The notes: generated by a model from the letters alone, not told the origin. 64,000 nucleotides of DNA from Adiantum capillus-veneris (GCA_014529385.2 CM043952.1:157773057-157837056), one strand, 5' to 3'. Shown: positions 12,765 through 24,335, counted from the first letter of the stretch. Translations and numbers: made by a program.

Positions 12765-13093
12765 TGTCCACGGGAAAGCAGCCACTCAATGGCTTTAGTA
12801 CTTCAAAACAAGAAGTAGTTTACAAAGGGATTATACCCTTAATGGAGCTCCCGCCTTGCTTCACTCTCACCACCTCACACTCACCTTGTTGCATCAACTT
12901 CCCACTATGAAATGTGTGTAGAAATGGCCTCCTTTTATAGGCCAAAAGGGCTGCCCTCTCTTATGAGAGATAGCCATGTGTAGCCGCCCTTGTGCGAATA
13001 AGTCCAAATCGGACCCTCCAATCCGCCCATGTGTGGCCGCCCTTGAGAAGACAAGTCCGCTTTTGAATTCGGCCACCGGCCATTGACTTCCGA
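12765..13093 (-). mobile_element. copia LTR fragment (Copia-1 family)
   Basis: From TGTCCACGGGAAAGCAGCC to ATTGACTTCCGA it matches 46051 to about 46400, the middle of the long LTR of Copia-1, at well over 90% by eye. It lacks both LTR ends and abuts the truncated gypsy pol on its right. It matters because it shows this middle segment is a real part of the family's LTR, so the shorter LTR of Copia-1 must have lost it. Confidence 0.8.
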
Positions 13094-13223
13094 CTGTCAC
13101 TTGCAGTTGTTGTGGGTATGCATCACTTGGCGCCTATTTGAGCGCATTGTCTGTTGGATTGTACGTTACTTGTGGAAACTGCCATTGTACGCATTTGTGG
13201 AGCCATACTTGGTTGTATTTGGC

Positions 13224-13809
13224 AGTCCCAGCCATTTCTGAGGTTTTTATTGAGCTGGGGGATTCTTGGACCGACAAATGTGAGGAGTCATTCCAAAAAT
13301 TAAAAGATGCACTGGTATCTACACCAATTCTAAAAGCACCAGATTGGTCAAAGATTTTCCATGTACATGTAGGTGCTTTGGCATTTGCAATAGGCTGTAT
13401 ATTAGCACAACTAGGAGAGGGTAATACAGATTTTCCCATCAGTTATACTAGTAGACAACTCAACAGTGCAGAGAATAATTATACCACCACGGAAAGAGAA
13501 GGAGTAGGTATGATATACGAGGTAAAGAAATTTCGTCATTATTTGCTTGCAAACAAATTCACATTTTTTGTGGATCATCAGGCACTTTTGTACTTAGTAA
13601 ACAAACCTTGTAGCACGGGACGAATTGTAAGATGGTTCATTGTGTTGCTGGAGTTTGATTTTACGGTAGTAGTAAAGAAAGGAAAAACTCATCAAAGAGC
13701 AGACCACCTTTCTCGATTACTAAATGGCGAAAAGGATACTTGTGCAGATGATGATCTCCCAGACGCATACATGGTTAATATAGAGATGGTACCTAAATGG
13801 TCAGAGTAG
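13224..13809 (+). pseudogene. RT connection and RNase H domain of Gypsy-1
   Basis: Recognised from FQKLKDALVSTPILKAPDW, the usual start of the gypsy RNase H segment, and later TEREGVGMIYEVKKFRHYL, FVDHQALLYL and HQRADHLSRL. The first catalytic aspartate is lost: HVHVGALAFAIG appears where the family has VDAS. A TAG closes the frame at 13807-13809, and the same frame resumes at once with the integrase zinc domain. Confidence 0.85.
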
Positions 13810-13818
13810 ATTATTCCG

Positions 13819-14532
13819 TTGTTGACATATGGAATGAATCTTGACGAAAGACACACGGTGGAAGATGTTAGACAAGCACAAAATTACACTATGCTTACGG
13901 GAAGAATGTATCATCATGGTAACGATGGGATTCTAAGGTTGTGTATAGGCCCAGAGGAGTACGACGCGTATCTAGAGGAGGCACATACACAGACAGGGGG
14001 TTTCCATCGAGGAAATCAAATAACCTATGAACGATTACAAAGACTTGGAGTGTATTGGCCTGGAATGGCAAGAAATGTAGCTAATTACATCAAGAAATGC
14101 AACTTTTGCACAACCAATACCCTTGTGGATTATGCCACATTATACCAAGTGACAATAGCACCCGCATGGAGTCATGCTATTGTGGAATATTTGACTAATA
14201 AGGAGTTGCCAGGAGATTGGTCTAAAGCCAGACAAAAGGCTTTACAAATCGAAGCGAATAGGTATACCATCATTAGTGACCAATTGTATAAAAGAGGAAG
14301 TGATGACCAGTTGAGGATAGTTCCTCATGAAAATGACTACTTTCCATTATTAGAGCAAGCCCATGCAGGCATAGCAGGAGGTCATTTTTCAGTGGAGAGA
14401 ACCGTAAAAATCATTATGATTGCAGGCATATCGTGGCCGACCATGATTCAAGATGCAGCAGAATTCGTGAAAAGGTGTGATGAATGTCAACGCACTAAGG
14501 TGCCACAGTTAAAAGAGACGACATGCCTTTAA
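13819..14532 (+). pseudogene. two tandem integrase H2C2 zinc-binding domains
   Basis: One 237-codon open stretch holds two complete HHCC modules. The first has EAHTQTGGFH, GVYWPGM and CNFC; the second has QAHAGIAGGHF, GISWPTM and CDEC. Both keep H-x6-H and C-x2-C. A linker of about 60 residues (WSKARQKALQIEANRYTI, then LYKRG) precedes the second module and repeats the pre-domain found before the first (LTGRMYHHG). Most gypsy integrases have one such module. The open frame ends at a TAA just before the catalytic core. Confidence 0.8.
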
Positions 14533-14561
14533 GACCAATGATGAGTGCTTGAGCATTCTCT

Positions 14562-15588
14562 AAATGAGGATTGGACTTTGTTGGTCCTATTACTCCACCA
14601 GCTTATCGTTCACAAGCACAATACATCATAGTGGCCAGTGATTTTATGACCAAATGGGTGGAAGCAAAATCCACAACGAAAGCAGATGCTAGAACCACGA
14701 CACAATTCTTATATGAATATGTGTTTACACGATATGGCCTTCCAATCGAGCTGGTGAGTGATAGAGGGACACACTTTGTAAATGAAGTTATCGAACATCT
14801 CTTGACCGAGTTTATGGTAATTCATCGCAAATCTGCACCCTACCATCCACAAGCCAATGGCCAAGAAGAAGCGACCAACAAAATACTGTGCACAGTTTTT
14901 ACGAAACTAGTTAGTGAAACAAGGACGGACTGGGATCAAATGCTATATTCAGCATTGTGGGCTTATCGAGTTGCATATAAAACAACATTCAATGCTACAC
15001 CGTTTAATATGGTGTATGGGTTAAATGCAATACTGCCTATTGAATTTTCTATTCCAACACTAAGGGTAGCTAAACGGTTGGACTGGCCGGGCCATGAGCT
15101 TTCAGAAAGGTTAGATGACCTAGAAAAACTAGATGAGTTACGACTTAATGCGGTAGCAACCATTTTTGCAAAAAAAAAGACAACAGAAAGAGTTTTTTGA
15201 CAAACATGTCAAAAACAAGGACTTTAAAACGGGGGACTATGTCTTGGTATACACCCTTAAACAGCATGCCAAGAAGCTAAAGAAAAGAGGAATGGGGCCT
15301 TATTTGATCCAAGAAATCTCGTCTAGCGGAGCAGTAAAACTGTCGACACTAGATGAAAAAGAAATGCCGAATTGGATTAGTGGGTGTCATTTGAAAAAGT
15401 ATCATTTACCTCTAACTCCTGGGATGTTGTTTCAAGTGCATTATGGCAAAGCCTATAGACAAGAACAACAACGAGTTCATGACCAAGCACAACAAGAAGC
15501 CAAGGAACGCATTGCCAAGAGAAAGCAGTTTCTAAGGACGATAAACATGGTCACACCAATGATGAGACTGAAGAATATCCTCTTCTAA
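14562..15588 (+). pseudogene. integrase catalytic core and C-terminal domain of Gypsy-1
   Basis: The D-D-E residues are visible: MDFVGPI (first Asp), ELVSDRGTHF (second Asp) and QANGQEEATN (Glu). AYKTTFNATPFNMVYG and LPIEF follow, then the GPY/F-type C-terminal domain GDYVLVYTLKQHAKKL, GMGPYLI and WISGCHLKKYH. A shift near 15190 (an A9 run) separates core from C-terminal domain, and an indel near 14540 separates it from the zinc domains. It would insert cDNA into the genome if intact. Confidence 0.88.
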
Positions 15589-16184
15589 TATTCCAAACAA
15601 TCGAAGCGGATATACAAAGCGAAGAATTAGCAAAGACAATCACAGACTTTATGGCTCAGATTGAGAGCACCATTGACACTTTAGAAAATACGTGGTGTAG
15701 TCCTTACATAAAAGCATATGCAGGCATAGAACAAGTAGAAATCTATGCATTGCTTGACACTGGGGCAAAATTGAGTGTCATCAGTTTTGAGCTCTTTCAA
15801 AAACTTGGACCAATGACGAAATTCCCAGATACACACAGGTTGAAAGTAGCATCGGGTGATGAGGTGACCACGTTGTGGTCTATTATGTTACCAATCACAG
15901 TGCAGGGGTACACGTACACTCATAAGTTCCATGTGTTGCCACCAATTAGATCAGCAATGCCATGTATCTTAGCAGTGTCGTGGATGAAATCTAACAAGGT
16001 ATTCATTGATTTGGATACTAATGAAGCACTGTTCAAAAATGAAAACTTTTCAGAACCCTTCTTATCATATGATAAATATATGTCAATGTGGAGACACGAG
16101 TCAATACATCCGCAACGCACTAATCAACAACAATCAAAGTTTGGATGGCAAGAAATGTATTATCAAAAAACAACAATCATGTAG
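15543..16184 (+). CDS. retropepsin-like domain downstream of integrase
   Basis: The frame opens about 15543, overlapping the end of the integrase C-terminal frame, and reads through to a TAG at 16182. Seen: YALLDTGAKLSVIS with an intact DTGA catalytic loop, a flap-like KVASGDEVTTLW, and a closing CILAVSWMKSNKVFIDLD equivalent to the family's ILG-x-x-W-L. Gypsy elements normally place protease between gag and RT, so a 3' protease is out of place. A PPT lies about 750 bases further on, so this is the 3' end of the same element. One frame change would fuse it to integrase. Confidence 0.65.
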   Translation, partial: KHGHTNDETEEYPLLIFQTIEADIQSEELAKTITDFMAQIESTIDTLENTWCSPYIKAYAGIEQVEIYALLDTGAKLSVISFELFQKLGPMTKFPDTHRLKVASGDEVTTLWSIMLPITVQGYTYTHKFHVLPPIRSAMPCILAVSWMKSNKVFIDLDTNEALFKNENFSEPFLSYDKYMSMWRHESIHPQRTNQQQSKFGWQEMYYQKTTIM

Positions 16185-16202
16185 GGAACCAAGCAAGTTT
16201 GG

Positions 16203-16562
16203 GTGCGACGTACAGATCTAGCCGAGGCACAATTTCATGAAGGGCGGAAATATCTAGTTTGGCTCAAGCAAGACAGCTTAATTCCTATAAAGGAGTTGAC
16301 AAAAGAAAAGACAAAACACCCAACGCCAGCAAAGCTTCGAAGAAAAATTATTAACAAGAAGAATCCGCAACGGACTATATTGGTATGGCGTCCAAAATTA
16401 CCAATTCAGAACGAGCCAACAACATAGGTATGGATGCCAAAGAAGACCAACGAACAGTTGTCTACAACTGTCAATGACAAGCTAGACCATACAGCCATCA
16501 AGCGAAAACACGTAGTGTCCACGACAACAAGCACGAGGATCTGTACAACCAAAGTCAACAAA
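16203..16562 (+). pseudogene. basic C-terminal tail with VWxPK motifs
   Basis: A Lys/Arg/Thr-rich tail in one frame (16203-16427, TAG, then open to about 16575). It carries VWRPK (16383-16397) and VWMPK (16428-16442). It has no recognised domain. The same motif type, [V/I][W/Y]xPK twice in a basic tail, lies downstream of the protease-like folds at 0.5-1.1 kb. Probably the 3' end of the Gypsy-1 polyprotein. Confidence 0.4.
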
Positions 16563-16929
16563 AAGATATGGAAATGAAAGAAAGTTCAACCATAACATGC
16601 AGCAAAGAATACAACCATATTGACTTCAGTGGAGGCACAACCAAAAGTGCATACACCTTGGAAGACCATCAAACAACGAGCGGCATAATTACAATTGATT
16701 ATCACCAAGAAAATATGCCAGCCAACTCAGGTTACCATAGGAAACCTCACTGACGAATGCCAATAAGTGTATCGCTTATACCTTCCTCTTACACCGCATA
16801 ATTTTTTTCTAAATGCATTGACTGTGCATGCATATAGGGCTACTTTACAAGGCCTGCATTAGCACGAGTTAACGCACATGCACATCACATACCCTTGACG
16901 ATACCCTATCGTCCGGGAGGACTCCGACC

Positions 16930-16942
16930 AAGAGGGGGGGAG
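16930..16942 (+). other. polypurine tract of Gypsy-1
   Basis: AAGAGGGGGGGAG is the purine run that would prime plus-strand cDNA. TGCGGACTCACG begins 11 bases later and may be the 3' LTR start. Confidence 0.65.
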
Positions 16943-16952
16943 GCATTCCAAA

Positions 16953-17640
16953 TGCGGACTCACGTCATATATTAGAGGGCAATGTTTGTGATTGATTTTT
17001 CAACCATTTTTGTGTTTTATTGTGTGATTTTTGGGAAAAGAATATGCCCTCGTAATTAATCAAAATTGGGGACCAAATGATCATATATGAGCCCTTAGGG
17101 ATGTATATATACTATAAAGCGAGTCAAAACTCGCCAAAAACCGTCGAAAAACAACAAAAAAATAGGCCAAGGTTGATGATTGAGAGCGAGAATGTACATA
17201 GAAAAGTGAGCTACAAAGTGTTTTGCTAATCATTGATATTTTTATAGGTTAGAATTGCTATTTAAAGGTTATTTTGGGATTTATTTGCTTTATTTTAGCC
17301 ATTTTCTAGCAAAAAATATAGAAAAAAATCCATAATCCAGATAAAAACACAACAGAAGAGACGCTTGATTAGATCAAGGTAAAGAAGACACAAAAAAAAT
17401 ATGGAGTGCGAATTTGACAGGGCAAAAATGGCCACCGTCATGACGGGACCTCCAAAACGAGAAATCTGCAAAAATTGTAGAACTAGAGCGAACGAGGTCC
17501 AAATCAGGAAATTTGCGAGCTTAAACCGCATCTCGCAAAAAGTTATGGCCATAGGTAAAAGATGGAAAAATTTCATGTCAGAGCCTCGATCACATATAGG
17601 GAGGCTCGATCACATATAGGGAGGCTAGGCAAGAAATCTC
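16953..17640 (+). mobile_element. candidate 3' LTR of Gypsy-1 (end not defined)
   Basis: Starts TG just after the PPT and contains a TATA-like GTATATATACTATAAAG near 17104-17120. No second LTR exists in the window because the element is truncated, so the end is unknown. Near the right side a 20-base unit TCGATCACATATAGGGAGGC occurs twice in tandem (about 17586-17625). Confidence 0.35.
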
Positions 17641-19562
17641 TCATTTGAGTCATTTTCCATTCTGACAGCATCTGAGACTTCCAGGAGCTCATCCATCGCG
17701 CACGATCACCAGATCGACATCAGATATGAGAGGTATGCTCGTCAACACTGACTCCAAGTGTTGTTTACTTCAGTTAGTCGCAAAACCTCGCCAACACCAC
17801 CATCACAACCTGTGCACACATATTGTAGACCGATTGTTAGGAAGACCTAGAGGCCACCAAATGGAACCAAAATTGAAAGGCCCAATGCCTATAGCTTAGG
17901 GAACAAACCTATGACTCCGGATAGCGGAGAAGAAGAATCCCAAAAAACCCTAATTTCACAGGGCAATGCAGAAGGGCAGCTGACCCAAAGTGATCGAAAA
18001 TGAGCCAAAACTCATAGGTAGCAAGCCAATAACCTCGACAAACCAACCGAAGGGTTAGACCATGAAAAAGTTAATCCAAGCTAGACCTAGAGCCTCTATC
18101 TGACAAAGACTGCGCAAAGCATCACGAAGCTCTAACGGGCCAACCAGGTGACCAAATGACACCAAATTTGACAGGATACATCCTAAGGATGTCAACTATA
18201 AGTTGGAATGTTTCCACTCAAGAACAAGCACTTCCACGAGGACAAACGCCAACAACAGGCCAGAAAAGCGTCCAAATGATCGTTCTTGGTGACGTAAGTA
18301 CCAAAAGAACAACCGACTGCTCCGACGAAAGGTCAAAAGGAAAGAAAAGTTCAGCTTGAGTCATACAATGACCAGAAAGTACAGTGACCATCACCTAAGT
18401 GGTCTACTCCGACTCCAGAAACAGCTAAGTGCTACCAACAGGGAGTACACTTTTTGAAATTGGTTAGGACTTAATGTGTGTGTCTAGGAGAGCCTACTAA
18501 CATCAGGGGAACTAACAAACTACAAAAAGAGGAAAAAATAACAACTTAATGAGTCTATCGCTATAGACTCACCAATACACATGGAAACAGGGAAAATTGA
18601 TTTTGACTTAACCAATGGGACTAAGTAGGCCTATTAACCCCAGATATCAAGTAAAATTGCAAATATTTCTCCACCTTGACAAACTTATTAGTCTATCGCA
18701 ATAGACTCATTAATCTATCTTGGGAGGCCCTTTTCAAAAATCCTCTTAGGGGCAAGCTTATGACAGTATATGAAGGCACTACACCAAATTTGAAACAAGA
18801 TGGACTCTTAAGGTAAGGGGAGATAGACTTGACAGACGGCTCAGAGTTAGAAAAGGACAGTATCAAGGACAAATAAAGTCTAGATGCACATGTGAGAGGC
18901 CAAGGGACCTTATATCAACTAGAAGAAGGCAGACAATGGACCACAGATCAAAAAGAGGGTAATTTGAGCATAACTCCCAATCTATCGCGATAGACTAAGC
19001 AGAATGACACAGGGCCATTTGATCCAAAAATTGGAATCAACAGTTGGCTTCAGCATGGTGCAAGAAGGCTACCCACAAAGTTTGAGCCCAAAACAACAAA
19101 AAAGAAGGAGATAGACCAACAACTCCTTGGAGGGATTCAAAAGAAATGAAAGTTGATCCAAAAGGGGGTCACTTGACATCCATTTGAGATGGAAATGGGA
19201 TCGGTTCATATATAAGCCATGGGGAATCTGAGTGTGAAGTCACATGTGAAGAATAACTCCCCTATGAGAAGATAGCGAGTCTATCGCGATAGACTCAACA
19301 GAGTGTGAACTTGGCCTGATTATGAAACTTAACCATATGGAGATTTTGGATACCCTATGCAAATGTACCACACAAAGTTTCAAAGCATTTGGACACATTC
19401 TCCTTCATCAACAACATTAATTTGAAGCCGTCAGAGTCGAACACTAAAAGGACTTGTCTATCTACTAACATTTTTCACTAACTCATCGTGGGACTAAGAG
19501 GGCTCAACTAGATGCATGCTTAAATAATAATCAATTTAGAAAAGAGGTAATATGTTTATACA
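17641..19562. other. non-coding region with diverged repeats and palindromes
   Basis: No gene recognised. Recurrent phrases such as CACCAAATTTGA and CAAAGTTTCAAAGCATTTG suggest a very diverged tandem array of roughly 145-290 bp period, in which four copies of a 20-bp palindrome are embedded. It could be the leader of the coiled-coil ORF element to its right, but no PBS was found. Confidence 0.4.
18551..19296. repeat. four copies of a 20-bp palindrome
   Basis: GAGTCTATCGCGATAGACTC is a perfect palindrome at 19277-19296. Near copies sit at 18551-18570 (GAGTCTATCGCTATAGACTC), 18689-18708 (TAGTCTATCGCAATAGACTC) and 18978-18997. Spacings are 138, 289 and 299 bases, about one and two times 145. 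The palindromic core is kept better than the surrounding sequence. Confidence 0.8.
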
Positions 19563-19566
19563 TTAA

Positions 19567-20904
19567 CACTAGTTTGGTAACCTACTAGGACATAAAAGTG
19601 TCCTTTCAAGGTTTTGGAAAAAAAATCAATACACATAGTATATGTGTGAATTTTCAAAAATCCTTACATGAGCTTTAAGCTAAGAACCCATTCCAATTTT
19701 TAAAAATAGATAACATGCTTATCTCTTGATTTCTTGGTCATGACAAGCTTCCAAAGACAATGTAGTGCTGAATTTGACCAAAAATAGCATTCTTTCAAGG
19801 TTACCCCTATGGTACACCATATACAAAGTTGTTCATGCTGCAGACCTAATTTTCCCATGAACTTCAATGGGTTCCTAGTATTAGTGTATGGATGCCACAG
19901 CCACTAAAATTCTTATACTATGTGTAGAATTAGATACCAAAAAGTGGCATTTCTTGAATTCTGCTGACCTATCCTCCGTGTTTGCTTTTCCACCCCCATA
20001 TTTTGCACTATATAACCTTTCTATTTTTATAGCTCGGTACTTCCCTCTCATATTGACACCCACAAACTTTCAAAGACATGCAAACATGTCTTATTATGAT
20101 AATTCTAGACACAACCACAAGACACAAAAACTGTGAGAATAAAAAAACTGGGTTCCACATTGTGGCCATCCTAGTATGCTTGAAAAATAGCTACTTATAC
20201 CCAAATTGGCTTTGTATGCTTAGACATGGAACTAAGCTAGAATTTGACAATGTTCATTGACTGTAATGATGAATATTAAACATAATACATTTTGAATTCA
20301 AAATGAGTGCGATTTTGGTAAAGTCATTTTTTCTTCATGACTTTGTATTTTTTGCTCTTTTAGATATTAGGTTCCCCCAAACTCATAAAAGAAGCCTTAC
20401 ATAGTTATGAGACTATATGCACCATCAAAACTACCTTTGTATAGTATATACATATCCAAAAAAATCATGAAAGTGTAAAAATTCCCCTTAAATCTACATG
20501 GCGAGTTTGTGATAAATAGGTCATAAATCTGAATATATACGCTTGTCATGCCTTAGAAGCATTAGAAAAAATTTAGAATGGCAAAGACTAATTGTGTAGC
20601 ATCCTAGAACCCACTTAGAAGCGTTTTCTGGGGCGTTCTATGGCGAATTTATGGAATATGACAAAAAACAACACACATTTTTTGGGACATTTTAGGTTGG
20701 AAAATCCTTGTCAAAACCAATGCTAGAGCCGACATCAATAGCCCAAAAAAATTCCAAGTTTTTTTCAGCTCATAAGCTATCTTTGGGGATATCAAGCATT
20801 CAAAAACCAAATTAGCATCTTCTACAATAATTCTAGAAAATCGCTTGGTTAACAGTACATAAAAGTGTCCAAGGACATAAAAGTGTCCTGTTACCAATCT
20901 AGTG
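19567..20904. mobile_element. TIR DNA transposon, non-autonomous, 1.34 kb
   Basis: Left end CACTAGTTTGGTAAC (19567-19581) and right end GTTACCAATCTAGTG (20890-20904) are inverted repeats with one mismatch. Both sides are flanked by TTAA. Inside each end lies a subterminal copy of AGGACATAAAAGTGTCCT, present twice (once partial) near the right end (about 20854 and 20873). No transposase frame is present. CACTA-type termini suggest the CACTA group, but TTAA flanks are not the usual three-base duplication of that group. Confidence 0.7.
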
Positions 20905-20932
20905 TTAACCATTACTTGTGGATACAGGATCC

Positions 20933-23900
20933 ATGGATGCTTCTCCAGGAAAAAGTAAAGGCAAGAACCTGGCAACGGAGGGTGCAATACCCTATACACT
21001 TCTACACAATTCATTAAAGCCAGTAGCCACATGGATACCTGCAGAAGTGCAACAGGTAGCAGCTTTCCAAATCTACCAAGGTTCCTATGTGGATGGCAAA
21101 GGAAATTTAGTGAATACAGTAATGATCCCCAAGGAGGTAGAAAACTACCTGAAAACATCACCGCAAAGATCATGGCTGAAGAAAGTTGGCTTATGGAACT
21201 TTGTTTCACTACCACCAGTGGGGATAGATTTCAAGAGGTTACAACAACTAATTGAGACTATCCAAGAAGACAGAACTTGCAGGGTTGCAGGCATGGATAA
21301 TGAGATGATGGAGATTCAGATCACCAAGGAAATCATCAAAAAAGCGTTAAAATTGTCTGATCGGGGAGCCAACATGAGAGAAAGAAGGAAGAATCTCAGA
21401 GTCTACCTACAAAGATCAAAACTACCATCTTTTGAACACATAGAAAACCCAGAAGTGAGGGAACTGACACAGGTATACAGTCAATGTTTGTTGAGCTACA
21501 GCAAGAGACTGCCTAGATACACTACACCACATGGGGTCATCTCAACAAAAATGACCTGGGCTATGGGAATGACACATGATTTCTATATAGATCATGCATC
21601 ATATCTATTTGAGGAAGTCACAAAGCTACAGCAGGACAAGCCAAATTATATTGTAGGAGGAGAAGTACTCACCAAAATGATATAAGCAACAGATCAGCTA
21701 CTACCACCTGCTCTTCAACAGAACGATTGGCTGGTGCTACGAGAGAATATTGAAGACAGACCACAAAGGCGAGTACCTCATTCTACTAACACCATTGGAG
21801 GACGCAGGCTGGAAAGAGTCACCAGAAGTACATAGGAAAAGAGGGAAGAAGAAAGAAAAGCTGAAGAAGAGAACTTGAGATTAAAGAAGGGGAAAGTGGA
21901 AATTGAGAACAACACCAGATTGCAGAAGGTAGCAAAGATGGAAAGAATGCTAGAAGGCTTTGTACTAGAAAGATCTCTACGAGGCGATGTAGGCGCCACT
22001 TGGAGACCCTCTAGTAGCACTTACACATTAAGAACAAAGAATAAACACAATCCAGCTTTTGAGTTGGGCTGATTTGAGAGATACATCCAAGAGAGGAATG
22101 CTACGGATGAGCAAGAACTGCCACTTGAAGAGGAGGATCTCCAAACCTTAAGAGATCAATTGAGGCCTACACGAGATGAGGAAACACCACCTCCATCTCC
22201 AAGGCCAAAGACAAGTGAAAGGCAACCAACTCCACCTGTTGACTCTCCTCCACATTCAGAGATCTCACATCATGATGAGATAGTTTCTACACCACCCAAT
22301 AGAGAAGAAGAAGAAAGGATAGATGGCCATCTAAACACTTGAACAATATCACACCTTGATAAAGGCAAGCACATAGAGGTAGATCTGACAAGAGAAAAAG
22401 CTTCCTCCTCTCAAGGAATTGAGTTGGAAGCTACTATAAGCCTGGATTTACAGTCAATGGAGACTCTACTAAAGCAAATAAGACTGCACAATCGGTTGTT
22501 AGCCGATCAGAACAGGGCTAACAAAAATAAATTGGAAACAACCCATCAAGAGGTTCTAAAGTTGCAGGAGCAAAGAGATGACAACCTTAAACTGATCAGC
22601 ATTAAAGATGTTGAGATCTTGGGTCTCAAAAGCAGAGTAAACCTCCTCAAAGAAAATTTATAGGAGTCAGAAAGTTTCAATGCCATTTGTGAAGATACCA
22701 TCAATGTGTTTCTTGAAGATGTTAATGACAAAGATGTCAATGACAAAGATGTCAATGACAAAGATGAACAAATCCAGAGGTTGATGGCAAAAAATCAAGA
22801 TTCCCTGGAGACAGCCAAAAATTTACAATTCATAATTGATGACTTAGAAATTGAAGTGAAGGATTTGAGAGCAGTAACGGACATACAGGCAAGGGAGATA
22901 GAAAGATCAAATAAACAAAAGACGCTGCTATGCAACACCAGTGGTCCAACCGTAAGAAGACGTGGAGGCACTGAAGAGAGAGCTGGAATTGGAAAGAAAA
23001 TAGAGGTTAATAGTTGAAAGTGCACTTAGAGATGAGGATCAGTTGCAAAGGAAAATCTCGGACTTACAAAGTGAACAACAACAGGGACCAGCTCAAGACA
23101 GTGAAATAGAAAGCCTTGTTTCCAAGTCCATCAAGGAAGAAAATGAGAATCTGCACAACAAAGTAAAAGAGTTAGAAGAGGCTACAACCCAAAAGGCGAT
23201 GGAATTTCAAACACTCCAAATCAATAATCGAACAATGGCTGCACAAATTGCAAGTCTCCAAACTGCAAGCCAACCCCACGGGCAGGTGCGGGTGCACATG
23301 GTGCAAGCGGCCACGGATTTGGCTGGCCTAGTAGAACTATATGGGGGTGATGATGACTATGAGGAAGGATCAGAGGAACATGGGCCCCCAGATACACAGA
23401 ATGATCAAGCTGACTCCAACAACCAAGAAGAAGACGAAGATTCAGTCACAAAACTTGAAGAGCAGAAGCTGGCCGAAGAGATGGAAAAGCAGTCAGATAT
23501 GATGTGGTACAAGGCCATGAAACTAGAGAAGGAGATGCTACGAGGACTCTCCAGATCAGGCAAGACATCAACAGAGATACGGGAAGAGTGGAATGCCCCG
23601 ATGTTACCCTATGCTCTGCTGAAATATGAAACACTGACACATCAACGGCAGCTAGCAAAGGAAGAACAAGTGCCACTATTTGAAGGAGAATTACAGGTTC
23701 GGGAACAGCAAAGCAGAATCATAGATAGCCAGCCAAAGTGGAGGTGTGAGTGGCTTTTGTATCATCCTAACAACCTGATCCACTTAGTCAATGCACCACC
23801 TGAGCTCAGAGATGATAGAACTTTTTGCCCAGCACCAAGAACTTATACTTACAGCCAACATAAAGCCTTACAAAGCAGAAATCCCACATGGTTGAACTAT

Positions 23901-24335
23901 CCACTTTTGCCACGACCGGCTGAAGGAGAGATAATATCCGGTTCTTACATGGTGAAAACCCTTCAGAGCGCCATTGCGAAATTTGGAGGCTCTCCCGACC
24001 TGTCCTGCAAAATGCTTTGTAAAATAGCTCGTACGTTTTTGGCCTGTCTCACAGCGTTTTCAGAAATCTGGAGTTCAGAGTTCATGAATACGCAAAGAAA
24101 CATATCGGAGCTATCATATGATCTAAGTGGGCCACCTATAGAGCCAGTTTTGTACGCATACTTCAGAAGGCTCATGTTTTTGCCCAGCTACTATCTCCAG
24201 ACATTCGAAGAAGCATTTTACACCGGCTTTTTCATGTACAAGTCACAAATTTTCGGTCCATTAATGGCGAGCGAATCTATGAGATACGATGCCTTTATAC
24301 ATCAAATAAACCAGGAAGAAAGACAAAGACATTGA
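20933..24335 (+). pseudogene. long coiled-coil ORF in gag position, about 1,130 codons
   Basis: One frame runs from 20933 (MDASPGKSKGKN) to 23017 with in-frame stops (21683, 22070, 22340, 22661, 23015), then shifts once and stays open from 23043 to 24335. N-terminal about 250 residues: globular and helical (SLPPVGIDFKRLQQL, ITKEIIKKALKL, GVISTKMTWAMGM). Middle: proline-rich (about 22160-22340), then long heptad-rich coiled coil (22424-23240) containing a 15-bp triplication (DVNDK x3, 22718-22762) and an acidic stretch. C-terminal about 230 residues: globular (WRCEWLLYHPNNLIHLV, FRRLMFLPSYYLQTF). A PPT and LTR follow within 40 bases. No zinc knuckle, protease or polymerase. I do not recognise the family; the position suggests a gag-like or accessory protein of a non-autonomous LTR element. 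Confidence 0.6.

Larger units (their letters stand above)
13224..16942 (+). mobile_element. Ty3/gypsy element, 5'-truncated (Gypsy-1)
   Basis: Order along the plus strand: RNase H, tandem integrase zinc domains, integrase catalytic core, integrase C-terminus, retropepsin-like domain, basic tail, polypurine tract. Gag and reverse transcriptase are absent because the element is cut at about 13.2 kb next to a copia LTR scrap. Few lesions separate the domains (stop at 13807, shifts near 14540, 15190 and 15540), so the decay is moderate. Confidence 0.85.

Noticed and set aside
20649-21215. 188-codon minus-strand frame
   Set aside because: It spans the right end of the TIR transposon and the start of the plus-strand coiled-coil ORF, so it is a shadow frame.
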